NCBI RefSeq assembly: GCF_021390335.1
Contig: NZ_JAJUXK010000003.1
Span: forward strand, 434,001-498,000
Direction of reading: 5' to 3'
Length of the DNA stretch: 64,000 bases
DNA from: Dyadobacter sp. CY343
Lineage (GTDB): Bacteria > Bacteroidota > Bacteroidia > Cytophagales > Spirosomataceae
Part shown: positions 52,660-61,493 of the stretch, piece by piece
Numbering within the stretch: the first letter of the stretch is position 1
Layout: every line of letters begins with the position of its first letter
The notes under the pieces: generated by a model
The model's database searches: none
Told to the model about the DNA's origin: nothing
Seen by the model: the letters and a program-made list of their open reading frames with translations, nothing else
Position numbers and translations under genes: made by a program

Positions 52660-53304
52660 TTAAAAGAAACCGAATTTCAGGGTCAGGTTGTAGGAGATAT
52701 TACTGAGATCTTTGTCACTGAGCCCATTTCCCTTCGCATTAAAAGTCTGCCTGTACGATACACCCGGGCTGAAACGCATCCATTTCAAAAGGTTAAATTC
52801 AACTTGCACCCCAGGTTCCATAACAAAGAAGAAGTTCGCGTTTTCATCGTCGTCATATTCGTCCCAATCATCAAAATCCCAATCGTCGAACTCGCGTCGA
52901 TCATATTGCAATGTAAATCCGGAGCCGGTGAGCAGGTTTACATTGAAGTGTACCTTTTTGGTAGAAGCAACCACATATTCAGTCATTAAACCAAACTGGC
53001 CATACATATAGGTCATTTTATTGCCCGGGTAAGTCTGGTTCGCAAGCGGGACAGGAATGAAATTGGTTGTAGCTGCACCTTCCACCCCGATCATCAGCCG
53101 GCGGTTTATAAACCAGCCACCATAAAGCTCCGACATATTCGCATAGCTCCCGTTGATCTTGGTAAACTTGCTCGATAATGCGGCATATCCCCCCGATTTG
53201 CGGATTCCCGTATTCCGAAAGATCGTCTCATTTGCCTGCGCCTGCACAACATTCATTGCCGCGGCAGATAGCAGAAGTGTAAATAGTAGTAGTCGCTTTT
53301 TCAT
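52660..53304 (-). CDS. Outer-membrane beta-barrel protein
   Basis: A 214-residue exported protein with signal peptide MKKRLLLFTLLLSAAAMNVVQAQ. Alternating strands (ELYGGWFINRRLMIGVEGA, YGQFGLMTEYVVAS, KVHFNVNLLTGSGFTLQY, FFFVMEPGVQVEFNL) and a final aromatic residue (LTLKFGFF) indicate a small barrel. An unusual acidic loop (DDWDFDDWDEYDDDENAN) may bind cations. No named family. It precedes the exported protein at 51940 on the same strand, with a gap of about 110 bp. Confidence 0.72.
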   Translation of the reverse strand: MKKRLLLFTLLLSAAAMNVVQAQANETIFRNTGIRKSGGYAALSSKFTKINGSYANMSELYGGWFINRRLMIGVEGAATTNFIPVPLANQTYPGNKMTYMYGQFGLMTEYVVASTKKVHFNVNLLTGSGFTLQYDRREFDDWDFDDWDEYDDDENANFFFVMEPGVQVEFNLLKWMRFSPGVSYRQTFNAKGNGLSDKDLSNISYNLTLKFGFF

Positions 53305-53379
53305 AATTGCTGGATGTTTTATTACCAGACAATCGAAAAAAACGTCCCCCCTATTCCTTTTTTAAATTTTCATTTGATT

Positions 53380-54885
53380 TTATTCCTTTAATGAAAAGTC
53401 GAGGTACTGGATCAGCGCCGGATTTTCGGGAGTAAGCGTAAAATATACTTCAATATCCCCTTTCTCCCCTTTCAGCAAAAATGTGCCCCTCAACTGATTT
53501 TCAGCGCGCATTTCGGAAGTTTCTTTGATTGCGCCTACTTTGGCGAGCAGTACGTCCAGCGCTTTCTTACGGTGCGGCAAAGAATGATCAGGAAAGAAAT
53601 TCTCTGCAAAAATCCCGCTCTGCTCGGCATTTTTCCAATCAGGCAGAAGCTTGGTAATCTGTTCTTTCCGTTGTTTTAATATAGCCGAAACGGGCAATGG
53701 AAGCGGCTTCAAGCCAGCTAACTTAATAATCGTATCCAACACAGCGGTATTAACCGAGGACAAACCTGCATAAGTACGATTGGCATGTGCAATGATCCCG
53801 ATCCCGTACTGAGGCAAGATCTGCCACTGGCTACCGAAGCCGGGTAAACCGCCCGTGTGCCCCACTCCCGTCCTTCCTTCACAATCCCGGCTCCACCGCA
53901 GCCCATAACCATAACCCGACGTGAGCGCATAGGGCCGGCCGCTGGGATATTTATAGTCTGCTACCAAACCGCTGAAACTCCACGGCATTTGCATTTCACG
54001 CACATCGCTCCGGGAAACCGGGCCCTTCTCCGGGCCTGAGCTTGCAGGCCAGGCAGACAAATGGAAGGCAACATATTTACTGAAATCCTCAATCGAAGTG
54101 ATCAGCCCTCCCATTGCGCCGTAAGCGCCGTCGTGCAAAAGCTCTTCTTCCTTCCACACATCATCTTCATAACGGTATCCGTGCGCGAGCAGGTTTTTGG
54201 GAGATTTTGTGTATTCCCAAATCGTACTGCTCATGCCCAGTGGCTTAAATATCTTTTCATCAATATATTGCTGATAAGGTTTTCCCGAAACCACACTGAT
54301 AATCCGGCCGAGCAAAGCGAATCCCAGATTGCTGTATTCATAAGAAATACCAGGCGCATTGGAAAACGAAATGCCGCTTTTGATCAGCGCGATCAGGTCT
54401 TCATCCTTATCATTGAGCTGCCGGTCGCCCCAGGGGTTGTCTTCCGGAAACCCCGCCGCGTGTGTCAGTAAGTGCCTGATCGTGATCGGGGGCGAGTCGG
54501 TGGTGGTCGCCGGCATATCTTTCAGTTCGGGAATATAGAGGTAGGCCGGGTCATCGAGTTTCAGTTTACTTTCCTTCCGCAGCGCCAGTATGCCCATTGC
54601 CGTTACACTTTTGGACATCGAGGCAATGCGAAACAGCGATTTTTCAGACGCTTTCGTTTTAGTCGCGATCTCGGTAAATCCCTGGCCACCAGCCATTACC
54701 AGCTGTCCGTCCACTACTACACCAAATGCCAGCCCAGGTAAGTGATGTTTGGCAGCCTGATTTCGGTACAGTTGCTCGATCACAGGCATAGTCGCCTTGA
54801 TCCTAGCGATCCGATCGGGTTGTGCCTGGATTTTTCCTGTCAATAGTAATATGATAAATAAAGAGGTAAAAATGCACCTTTTCAT
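53380..54885 (-). CDS. Class C beta-lactamase-fold serine hydrolase
   Basis: A 501-residue exported enzyme (signal peptide MKRCIFTSLFIILLLTGKIQAQ). The nucleophile motif is S89-M-S-K92 in RIASMSKSVTAMG, followed by Y184-S-N186 and the third motif HTG in VGHTGGLPGFG. The extra C-terminal part from about 400 is a lipocalin-like beta tail common in this group. These proteins include DD-peptidases and esterases; true beta-lactam resistance is not implied. It is a single gene divergent from the MFS transporter. Confidence 0.9.
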   Translation of the reverse strand: MKRCIFTSLFIILLLTGKIQAQPDRIARIKATMPVIEQLYRNQAAKHHLPGLAFGVVVDGQLVMAGGQGFTEIATKTKASEKSLFRIASMSKSVTAMGILALRKESKLKLDDPAYLYIPELKDMPATTTDSPPITIRHLLTHAAGFPEDNPWGDRQLNDKDEDLIALIKSGISFSNAPGISYEYSNLGFALLGRIISVVSGKPYQQYIDEKIFKPLGMSSTIWEYTKSPKNLLAHGYRYEDDVWKEEELLHDGAYGAMGGLITSIEDFSKYVAFHLSAWPASSGPEKGPVSRSDVREMQMPWSFSGLVADYKYPSGRPYALTSGYGYGLRWSRDCEGRTGVGHTGGLPGFGSQWQILPQYGIGIIAHANRTYAGLSSVNTAVLDTIIKLAGLKPLPLPVSAILKQRKEQITKLLPDWKNAEQSGIFAENFFPDHSLPHRKKALDVLLAKVGAIKETSEMRAENQLRGTFLLKGEKGDIEVYFTLTPENPALIQYLDFSLKE

Positions 54886-55190
54886 AAGCCGCCGGAGAGT
54901 TTGGTAGAATGGCCAATTTAAGAAATCAGCAGGCGGACTGCAACAATTTAAAGGTAAATCACTAAATCTTTCTTTTGTACAACAGTTACTTTTTAATATT
55001 ATTTAAATAATACCATCATACTGAATCTAAATTGTTGCATATACGTTAATTTTGCAGTGATTAAAAAGTATCGAATTGGTACAGTGCAATTTTAGATCAT
55101 TTGGACCCTCACAGAATACTTGAAATAATTATATAGCAGGCAATTTAAAAGTACACAACTTCACACTCCGAAAAGAACAAAAAGCAAGTC
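54886..55190. other. Intergenic region between divergent genes, 305 bp
   Basis: An AT-rich spacer between the divergent serine hydrolase and MFS genes, with no coding signal. TAATTTTG at 55047-55054 (inside ACGTTAATTTTGCAGTG) is an exact TAnnTTTG element for the plus-strand gene, 137 bp before its start. ATTATTTAAATAAT at 55000-55013 is a perfect 14-bp palindrome. Confidence 0.55.
55047..55054 (+). promoter_or_regulatory. Bacteroidota -7 promoter element before the MFS gene
   Basis: TAATTTTG fits TAnnTTTG. TTGTTG lies 10-15 bp upstream, closer than a normal -33 element, so only the -7 part is supported. Confidence 0.45.
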
Positions 55191-56354
55191 ATGAATTTAT
55201 CAATATTCGCCCCCTCCGATTCCAGAAAATACCTGCGCCTTGCGGTGGCAGCCTTTTTCTTTGTTCAGGGATTAAGTTTTGCAGCCTGGGCCAGCCGCAT
55301 TCCTGATATCAAAAATATGCTTCACCTGACAGAAGGTGGCCTGGGTACCGTATTGCTCGCATTACCGATCGGTTTAATGGCAAGTTTGCCCATTTCCGGC
55401 TGGATGGTAACACATTACGGAAGCCGCAAAATGGTATTGATCGGCGCTGTCCTATACGCGACGACACTCGCATTTATTGGTTTTGTAAGTCGCACAGAGC
55501 AGCTGGTTATCGTTTTATTCGCATTCGGACTATGGGGTAACCTCACCAATATTGCTATTAATACGCAGGCAGTTGCAGTGGAGCAGCTTTGGGGAAAATC
55601 TATTATGGCATCCTTCCACGGACTTTGGAGCCTTGCCGGATTCGTGAGCGCGATGATCGGCTCCCTATTTATTTCGGTAAATATTCCTCCGCATATTCAT
55701 TTCATTTTCATTGCGATCGCTGCATTTGCGATCATTTTAATGGCGTATAAACACACGATGCCAGAAAGTGACAAAAACGAAGGGCAAGCTCAGCCGCTAT
55801 TTGTAAAGCCCGACCGCGACCTGCTTACTCTGGGACTCATTGGATTTTGTGCGATGGTATGCGAAGGCGCGATGTTCGATTGGAGCGGCGTATATTTCCA
55901 GGAGGCAGTACACGTGCCGGCTTCCATGACCACACTGGGTTATGTAGCGTTTATGGGCACAATGACCGGCGGCCGTTTTGCCGGAGACTGGCTTGCTAAC
56001 AAACTCGGAAGAAGAAAAATGTTGCAGATCAGCGGTATGTTAATGGGTGCAGGACTGGCTATTTCGGTGCTTTTCCCTTTCCTGGTTCCAGCTACTTTCG
56101 GTTTCCTGTTGGTCGGTTTTGGAGTTTCATCCGTGGTTCCTTTGGTGTATAGCGCAGCGGGAAAATCTACAACCATGTCGCCGGGAATGGCGCTTGCGGC
56201 GGTTTCTTCCATTAGTTTCATCGGCTTCCTGATCGGCCCTCCGTTGATCGGTATCGTAGCACAATTTGCGGACCTTCGCTGGTCTTTTGCGATCGTTGGC
56301 GTACTTGCTTCTATGACAGCCTATTTGTCGACCAAAGCCAAATTAATCAGCTAG
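55191..56354 (+). CDS. MFS transporter (YbjJ-like)
   Basis: A 387-residue transporter with twelve predicted helices. FVQGLSFAAWASRIPDIKN near the N-terminus, the loop 2-3 motif HYGSRKMVLIGAV and NTQAVAVEQLWGKSIMASFHGLWSLAG (short: VEQLWGKSIMASFHGLWS) are typical of the YbjJ group of MFS carriers. The same A-motif recurs after helix 8 (KLGRRKMLQISG). The substrate is unknown; sugar or drug export is possible. A strong terminator follows, so it is monocistronic. Confidence 0.9.
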   Translation: MNLSIFAPSDSRKYLRLAVAAFFFVQGLSFAAWASRIPDIKNMLHLTEGGLGTVLLALPIGLMASLPISGWMVTHYGSRKMVLIGAVLYATTLAFIGFVSRTEQLVIVLFAFGLWGNLTNIAINTQAVAVEQLWGKSIMASFHGLWSLAGFVSAMIGSLFISVNIPPHIHFIFIAIAAFAIILMAYKHTMPESDKNEGQAQPLFVKPDRDLLTLGLIGFCAMVCEGAMFDWSGVYFQEAVHVPASMTTLGYVAFMGTMTGGRFAGDWLANKLGRRKMLQISGMLMGAGLAISVLFPFLVPATFGFLLVGFGVSSVVPLVYSAAGKSTTMSPGMALAAVSSISFIGFLIGPPLIGIVAQFADLRWSFAIVGVLASMTAYLSTKAKLIS

Positions 56355-56380
56355 GTTCGGTTGGTATAAAATTTTCAGTG

Positions 56381-56409
56381 AAAGGGATATCGGTTCGGTA
56401 TCCCTTTTT
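56381..56409 (+). terminator. Rho-independent terminator after the MFS gene
   Basis: AAAGGGATA (56381-56389) pairs with TATCCCTTT (56399-56407) across a 9-nt loop, followed by more T. It ends 18 bp before the next gene. Confidence 0.85.
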
Positions 56410-56427
56410 CCATTTTAATATACTTCA

Positions 56428-57435
56428 ATGAAAATCAAATCCCTGCTTTTCGTCGCTGCTTTTGCCCTATTCAGCCAGGCTGCCACCGCCCAGAAAGACA
56501 CACTCCGGAGTCTTGATATGAACCTCGAAAACTATGAATATCCCTTTCCGGTATCCTTCATTGAATTCGATTCGCAGGCTGAGAAACTAAAAATGGCATA
56601 TATGGTTGTCAAGCCTTCGAAAAGCAATGGAAAAAGCATTATGCTGCTGCACGGGAAAAATTTCAACGGAGCTTACTGGGAGCAAACAGCCAAAGCACTA
56701 TCGGAAAAAGGTTACCAGGTTATCATTCCTGATCAGATTGGTTTCGGAAAATCAACCAAACCGCTGCATTTCCAATACTCTTTCCAGGAACTCGCTGCTG
56801 GCACAAAGCGGATACTTGACAAGCTGAATGTAACTAAAACGACCGTTTTGGGCCATTCAATGGGCGGAATGTTAGCTACGAGATTTACATTAATGTACCC
56901 GGAACTGGTAGAGAAACTGGTACTGGAAAATCCGCTCGGACTGGAAGATTACAAGGTGAAAGTGCCTTATCAATCCATTGACAAATGGTACATGAGCGAA
57001 TTGAAAGCCGATTTTAACAGCATTAAAAACTACCAGCTCAACAGTTACTACGACGGAAAATGGAAGCCTGCCTATGATAAATGGGTCAATCTGCTCGCTG
57101 GCTGGACACTTAACAAGGATTATCCGCGTATCGCCTGGAACTCGGCCCTTACTTATGATATGATCTATTCCCAGCCGGTTTGCTACGAGTTTAACCAGAT
57201 CAAGGTTCCTACGCTGCTGATCATCGGTCAGCGTGACCGTAGTGCAGTTGGCAAAAACCTGGCTTCTGAGGATGTCAAAAAGACACTGGGAAATTATCCT
57301 GCACTAGGCCGGCAGACGAAAGCTTTGATAAAACAAAGTGAGCTAGCCGAATTAAACGATATCGGCCACTCACCTCATATTGAAAACTTTGACAGGTTTA
57401 TTCAACCTCTGATGAAATTCATTGACAAACCTTAA
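56428..57435 (+). CDS. Exported alpha/beta hydrolase
   Basis: A 335-residue hydrolase with signal peptide MKIKSLLFVAAFALFSQAATAQ. The nucleophile elbow is S144 in LGHSMGGM, the oxyanion region is LLHGKNFNGAYW, the acid residue is in IIGQRDRSAVG, and the His is in NDIGHSPHIE. The triad Ser-Asp-His is therefore complete. The substrate is not predictable; esterase or haloalkane-like activity is possible. It is convergent with the isomerase gene, with a 30-bp gap and no clear terminator. Confidence 0.9.
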   Translation: MKIKSLLFVAAFALFSQAATAQKDTLRSLDMNLENYEYPFPVSFIEFDSQAEKLKMAYMVVKPSKSNGKSIMLLHGKNFNGAYWEQTAKALSEKGYQVIIPDQIGFGKSTKPLHFQYSFQELAAGTKRILDKLNVTKTTVLGHSMGGMLATRFTLMYPELVEKLVLENPLGLEDYKVKVPYQSIDKWYMSELKADFNSIKNYQLNSYYDGKWKPAYDKWVNLLAGWTLNKDYPRIAWNSALTYDMIYSQPVCYEFNQIKVPTLLIIGQRDRSAVGKNLASEDVKKTLGNYPALGRQTKALIKQSELAELNDIGHSPHIENFDRFIQPLMKFIDKP

Positions 57436-57465
57436 TCACAGACAAACATTTATTATGAATGTAAA

Positions 57466-58386
57466 TCAGCCAAAGAATTGTCTCACGTAATTTCGGCTGG
57501 TCAGAATTGCACTTTGTACATCCTTGATACTGCGTTCATAAGCTTTGTCTTCCACTTCGATCACAACCGGCCCGCGATAGCGAACATCAGTTAATGCAGC
57601 GAAAAATGCTCTCCAATTTACATCACCAAGCCCCGGCAGTTTGGGAGAATGGTATTCAAGCGGGTTTGCCATAATACCAACGCGATCTAATTTATTTTTG
57701 TAAACTTTCGCATCCTTCAAATGCACATGATGCAATCGTGATTGATAATTGTAAATTGGATAAGTTTCATCCATCATCTGCCAGATCATGTGCGACGGAT
57801 CGTAGTTCAGTCCCAATGTCGGGCTGGGAATGATCTCGAACATCCTGTCCCACACCGCAGGACTGATCGCGAGGTTTTTTCCGCCCGGCCATTCATCATC
57901 AGTAAAGAACATCGGACAGTTCTCGATTGCGATCTTAATATTATTTTCTTCTGCTACCTTCACAATGGCAGGCCAAACGTCCGCAAAGCGGGCCAAGTTA
58001 TCCTTGATACTTTTTGACGGATCGCGGCCGATGAAGGTGGTAACCACAGGTATGCCCAGCTTCGCAGCTCCCCTGATCACTTCCTTTATGTGTTCAATAA
58101 AGTATTCGGAACGGTTTGGGTCCGGGTCCAGGGGATTGGGATAGTAACCCAGTGCGGAGATAAAAACGTTTGCCTCCTTTAACGTATGTCTGATCTGCGA
58201 CACCCTAGCTGGCGTGAGATCCAGTACATCTATGTGTGTCACGCCCGCATACCGCCTGCTGTCCGCATTGTCGCTCGGCCAGCACATCATTTCGACGCAG
58301 GAAAACCCGTGATTTGAAGCAAACTGAACAACATGTTCAAATCCGAAATCGGCTAAAATCGCGCTATTAAAACCTAATTGGAGCAT
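57466..58386 (-). CDS. Sugar-phosphate isomerase/epimerase-like TIM-barrel protein
   Basis: A 306-residue xylose-isomerase-like TIM barrel (AP endonuclease 2 superfamily). It starts LQLGFNSAILADFGFEHVVQ, has VEMMCWPS, TTFIGRDPSKS, IAIENCPMF, LNYDPSHMIW, HHVHLKDAK and VVIEVEDKAYE. The Glu (IENC), Asp/His (DPSH), His (VHLKD) and final Glu supply a metal site, so an isomerase or epimerase is likely. The sugar is unknown. A related group acts in myo-inositol and keto-sugar breakdown. Confidence 0.87.
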   Translation of the reverse strand: MLQLGFNSAILADFGFEHVVQFASNHGFSCVEMMCWPSDNADSRRYAGVTHIDVLDLTPARVSQIRHTLKEANVFISALGYYPNPLDPDPNRSEYFIEHIKEVIRGAAKLGIPVVTTFIGRDPSKSIKDNLARFADVWPAIVKVAEENNIKIAIENCPMFFTDDEWPGGKNLAISPAVWDRMFEIIPSPTLGLNYDPSHMIWQMMDETYPIYNYQSRLHHVHLKDAKVYKNKLDRVGIMANPLEYHSPKLPGLGDVNWRAFFAALTDVRYRGPVVIEVEDKAYERSIKDVQSAILTSRNYVRQFFG

Positions 58387-58578
58387 AATACAGAGTTTTT
58401 GAGGTAAACTTCAGTAAAAAAGCAGCCCGGTTCAAGATTTACATCACAATCCCATCCAAAAATTCCGAGGCTTCATCAATTCAGGGCACCACTGGTAACT
58501 ATCCCCACACCTTAAATCCTTTTCTTTTTAGTAATATTGACCTGGTAAAACCAATGAATTCTAACACTTTATACACTT

Positions 58579-59256
58579 ATGGCAGACTCTGAACCGGGTA
58601 TAGGAAAGAAAATACTCAGCTTTTTTATCAAAGAGAGCGAAGAACCAGCTAAAACTGCTGCGGTCACTAAACCTGCGGTTGGCCAGCCGGAGCCACAACC
58701 GGCGCCGACAGTGTCTAATGTAGCCGGGACGATGCAGATCGACAGAAAATTTGTCGATCACTTTGTGAGCCTTCTTGAAAAGGCCAATCTGCCCGGACCC
58801 GATTATTTCGAATACAAGCAGGCACTCCAAAGCATGGAAGGGCTTGGGCTGGGAGAAGAAAAACAGTTCCAGGCGGCCTGGGCGAGTTTTAAGGCAATGG
58901 GCGGCCCGAAAGAGCCGGCTATTTTGAAGTCTTCCGCAGATCAGTACCTGAATATCCTTGACAAAGACCGGTCTTCGTTTTTAAAAGATGTAGAAAAAGC
59001 GATCAAAGACAGAGTTGGTGCATTGCAGGAGGAACAGAAAAAGTTGGAAGAGTCAAATACCGCCATTTCACAGCAGATCCTCAATTTACAAAAGAAAATA
59101 GAGGACAATAAAAACAGGCTTGGACAGATTTCCGGAGAGGTAACCGAGCAGAGCGCGAAAATCAATGCGAACAAAGACAGTTTTGAGGCAACTCACGTGA
59201 GCTTTGTTGAACAAATTAAATCCGACTTGAATAAAATAAACCAATATCTCAAATAA
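58579..59256 (+). CDS. Soluble coiled-coil protein, first of a three-gene set
   Basis: A 225-residue protein without signal peptide or membrane segment. Residues 1-50 are Pro/Ala-rich and look disordered. Residues 52-112 form a small helical domain (IDRKFVDHFVSLLEKANLPG ... FQAAWASFKAMGG). Residues about 125-225 are a long coiled coil (VGALQEEQKKLEESNTAISQ, LNLQKKIEDNKNRLGQISG). I do not recognise a family. It is 17 bp upstream of a membrane coiled-coil protein gene, and so likely acts with it. The ATG is at 58579 with no better alternative. Confidence 0.7.
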   Translation: MADSEPGIGKKILSFFIKESEEPAKTAAVTKPAVGQPEPQPAPTVSNVAGTMQIDRKFVDHFVSLLEKANLPGPDYFEYKQALQSMEGLGLGEEKQFQAAWASFKAMGGPKEPAILKSSADQYLNILDKDRSSFLKDVEKAIKDRVGALQEEQKKLEESNTAISQQILNLQKKIEDNKNRLGQISGEVTEQSAKINANKDSFEATHVSFVEQIKSDLNKINQYLK

Positions 59257-59273
59257 CCTGACTTATTATACAA

Positions 59274-60287
59274 ATGGCAACACCAGATTTCTCACAGATA
59301 GGCGGATCGCAGGAAGACATTTCCAAGCGGTCGTACTGGAGTAAGCCGGAGGGCATTGCTTCGCTCCTTTTCCTTGGCGGACTCGGTGCCGCTGCATTAT
59401 ACTATTGGAACAAAATCGCCGGTTTCCTGATAGAAGTGACGCAAAACACTTTGTATCTCGGCTTTTTGCTGGCGATTTTGGCGCTCGTTATATTCCTTTT
59501 TACCAGCAGGGATGTGCGCACAGCCGTATTTTTTCTTTTCAAAACATTAATGCGTAAGATAACGGGACTTGTTATCAAGCTCGATCCTATTGCCATTATG
59601 AAGATCTATATCGACGATCTGAAAGAGAAAAGAGAGAAAATGCAGGGCCAGATCAATACGCTGGCGGGTCAGCTTGTGAAGCTGAACAAGAATATCAATC
59701 AGAATAACGAGCAGATCAAACAGAAATTCGCGGAGGCTAACAAAGCCAGTACCATGCTTGACAGGCCCGGAATGAAAGAAACTGCTTCACTGGCAACGAT
59801 TGAAGGCGCTGGATTGCAGGAAATGAATGAGAAGCTTTTCCCCTTGCAGCGTAATATGAAAACGGTGCTGGAATTCATGGAAAAAGTGAACAAAAGTGCT
59901 GATTACATTATCAAGGAAACCGAGATCAAGGTTAAATTGAAAGAGGCTGAGTACAGAATTGTGAAGGAAAGCTCTAATGCATTGCGTACAGCAGTCAGCA
60001 TTTTCAAAGGTAACCCTGACAAAAAGTTCTATTTCGACGAGTCGATGGAATATATCCAGGATGATATGAGCCAGAAACTGGGTGAAATGAAACGCGCGAT
60101 GGATTTGTCGCTTGACTTTATCAATGGCGTGGACGTGCAGAACGGGTTGCTTTCCGACAAAGGTCAGGCGATGCTGGAAGCTTACAACTCCGGCCAGTTC
60201 AAATTCATCCAGCTTGACGCGCAGCCTCAGACAACCCGACCTCTGGAAGCGCCCAAGGATTCCAGCTATAAAGGACTTTTAGACTAA
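59274..60287 (+). CDS. Membrane-anchored coiled-coil protein, PspA-like in its helical part
   Basis: A 337-residue protein with two membrane helices (about 28-55, IASLLFLGGLGAAALYYW, and 62-82, LYLGFLLAILALVIFLFTS). They are followed by a cytoplasmic coiled coil from about 105 (DPIAIMKIYIDDLKEKREKM, GQLVKLNKNINQNNEQIKQK) and more helices to about 300. The arrangement of long antiparallel helices recalls PspA/IM30 proteins but fused to a membrane anchor. No named family is claimed. It is the middle gene, 49 bp before the ASKHA-fold protein gene. Confidence 0.7.
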   Translation: MATPDFSQIGGSQEDISKRSYWSKPEGIASLLFLGGLGAAALYYWNKIAGFLIEVTQNTLYLGFLLAILALVIFLFTSRDVRTAVFFLFKTLMRKITGLVIKLDPIAIMKIYIDDLKEKREKMQGQINTLAGQLVKLNKNINQNNEQIKQKFAEANKASTMLDRPGMKETASLATIEGAGLQEMNEKLFPLQRNMKTVLEFMEKVNKSADYIIKETEIKVKLKEAEYRIVKESSNALRTAVSIFKGNPDKKFYFDESMEYIQDDMSQKLGEMKRAMDLSLDFINGVDVQNGLLSDKGQAMLEAYNSGQFKFIQLDAQPQTTRPLEAPKDSSYKGLLD

Positions 60288-60336
60288 ACTATTTTCGTTC
60301 ACTTATTTAACATCGTTCAATTTACCGCACAAAACA

Positions 60337-61359
60337 ATGAAAAGACTTACTGTCGCAGGCCGCCTGATTATCACGGCACTTATTATAGGAGCATTATTTG
60401 TAGGGTATAAATACTTTGGAGGCGAAAAAGCGCTGAACCAAATGGCCGAAGACCGGGCGCAGAACCCGGAAACCGAGGCATCCAATGCAAGTGAAACGGA
60501 GGCAGCACCTTCCGAAAATACACCTGAGAATTCGGAAGCCACGACTTCTGACAACTCTGCATTCACTTATACCCCGCCAGCCCCGGTCGATGGGAAATTG
60601 AAAGGAGTTGTAGAACTCGGTGCTAGCGGTTTCAACTCATTTATTATCAAAGTAGACGATCAAAAACGCTGGGCGCTTGAAAAGTCGGAGTTTGGGAATA
60701 GCCTTGTGACAGAGAATATGGCCACCGACGAGGATATTCGCATCGGTCTAAAAAAGTATATCGGCGGCATGCTCGATTTCGGGGTTAGCAGCAAGGATAT
60801 TCACTTTGTAGTAAGTTCAGGAGCTGCGAAGGCTGATGTTACACAAAAGATTACCAAAGTTTTGAAGTCGATCGGATACGTGGTGAACCAGGTTACGGCC
60901 GAGCAGGAAGGTCAGCTTGCATTGAGATCAGTTTTGCCGGCTGAATATGCGAACAAGGCTTTTGTAGTGGATATTGGTTCTGGAAATACAAAAATGTCGT
61001 GGATGGAAGGCACCAAAGTGTCGGCCCTGGAATCTTACGGCGCGAAGTATTATCAGGAAGGCTCAGACGATTCGAAAGTATACGAAGAAGTATCGTCGAA
61101 AGCCAAGCAAGTCCCTGCAGACAAGCGTAAAACCTGCTTCATCATCGGCGGCGTACCCTTCGAAATGGCTAAGGAAGTACGGAAAGGCAAAGAGCGCTTC
61201 ACAACGCTGAGCGAGCCACTAGCCTATTCAAAACTGACAAACGCCAAATCCAAAGCCGGCGTCAACATCTACAAAGCAGTAAAAGACGCCACCGGCTGCG
61301 ACCAGTTCGTATTCGACTGGGACGCGAATTTCACGATCGGGTTTTTATTGGGGTTGTAA
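60337..61359 (+). CDS. Membrane-anchored Ppx/GppA-like (ASKHA-fold) protein
   Basis: A 340-residue protein. One helix at about 7-25 (VAGRLIITALIIGALFVGY) is followed by a Glu/Ala/Ser-rich linker (about 30-85). The fold begins KGVVELGASGFNSFIIKV (about 89-106, phosphate-1-like, with Glu where Asp is common). TAEQEGQLALRSV (188-200) matches the GxEEAxL region of Ppx/GppA phosphatases, and FVVDIGSGNTKMSW (209-222) is a clear phosphate-2 motif. CFIIGGVPFEMA (267-278) fits the adenosine-side loop. It may bind or hydrolyse a nucleotide or polyphosphate. The N-terminal anchor makes it unlike normal Ppx. Confidence 0.7.
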   Translation: MKRLTVAGRLIITALIIGALFVGYKYFGGEKALNQMAEDRAQNPETEASNASETEAAPSENTPENSEATTSDNSAFTYTPPAPVDGKLKGVVELGASGFNSFIIKVDDQKRWALEKSEFGNSLVTENMATDEDIRIGLKKYIGGMLDFGVSSKDIHFVVSSGAAKADVTQKITKVLKSIGYVVNQVTAEQEGQLALRSVLPAEYANKAFVVDIGSGNTKMSWMEGTKVSALESYGAKYYQEGSDDSKVYEEVSSKAKQVPADKRKTCFIIGGVPFEMAKEVRKGKERFTTLSEPLAYSKLTNAKSKAGVNIYKAVKDATGCDQFVFDWDANFTIGFLLGL

Positions 61360-61362
61360 TTT

Positions 61363-61493
61363 GAAGGGAGGAAAGGGAGGAGGGAGGAAAGGGAGGAAGT
61401 GTTTGTTCTCCCTTCCTCCTTTCTCCCCTTCCTCCTTCCTCCCTTCCTCCCTTGCTCCCTTTCCTCCCCTTCCTCCCTTTCCTCCCCCTTCCC
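61363..61493. repeat. Purine tract followed by long pyrimidine tract
   Basis: 61363-61399 is 37 purines in a row (GGGAGGAAA-type units). 61406-61493 is pyrimidine only except for one G at 61454 (CCCTTCCTCC-type units). Only six bases separate the two. The strands can pair as a large imperfect hairpin, or form triplex DNA. The tract starts 3 bp after the ASKHA gene stop and ends at the ATG of the broken membrane gene. It is slippage-prone. Confidence 0.9.

Noticed and set aside
53380..54885. Serine hydrolase considered as an antibiotic-resistance beta-lactamase
   Set aside because: It has SxxK, YxN and HTG motifs but the long C-terminal tail and lack of close likeness to known AmpC enzymes fit a DD-peptidase or esterase better.
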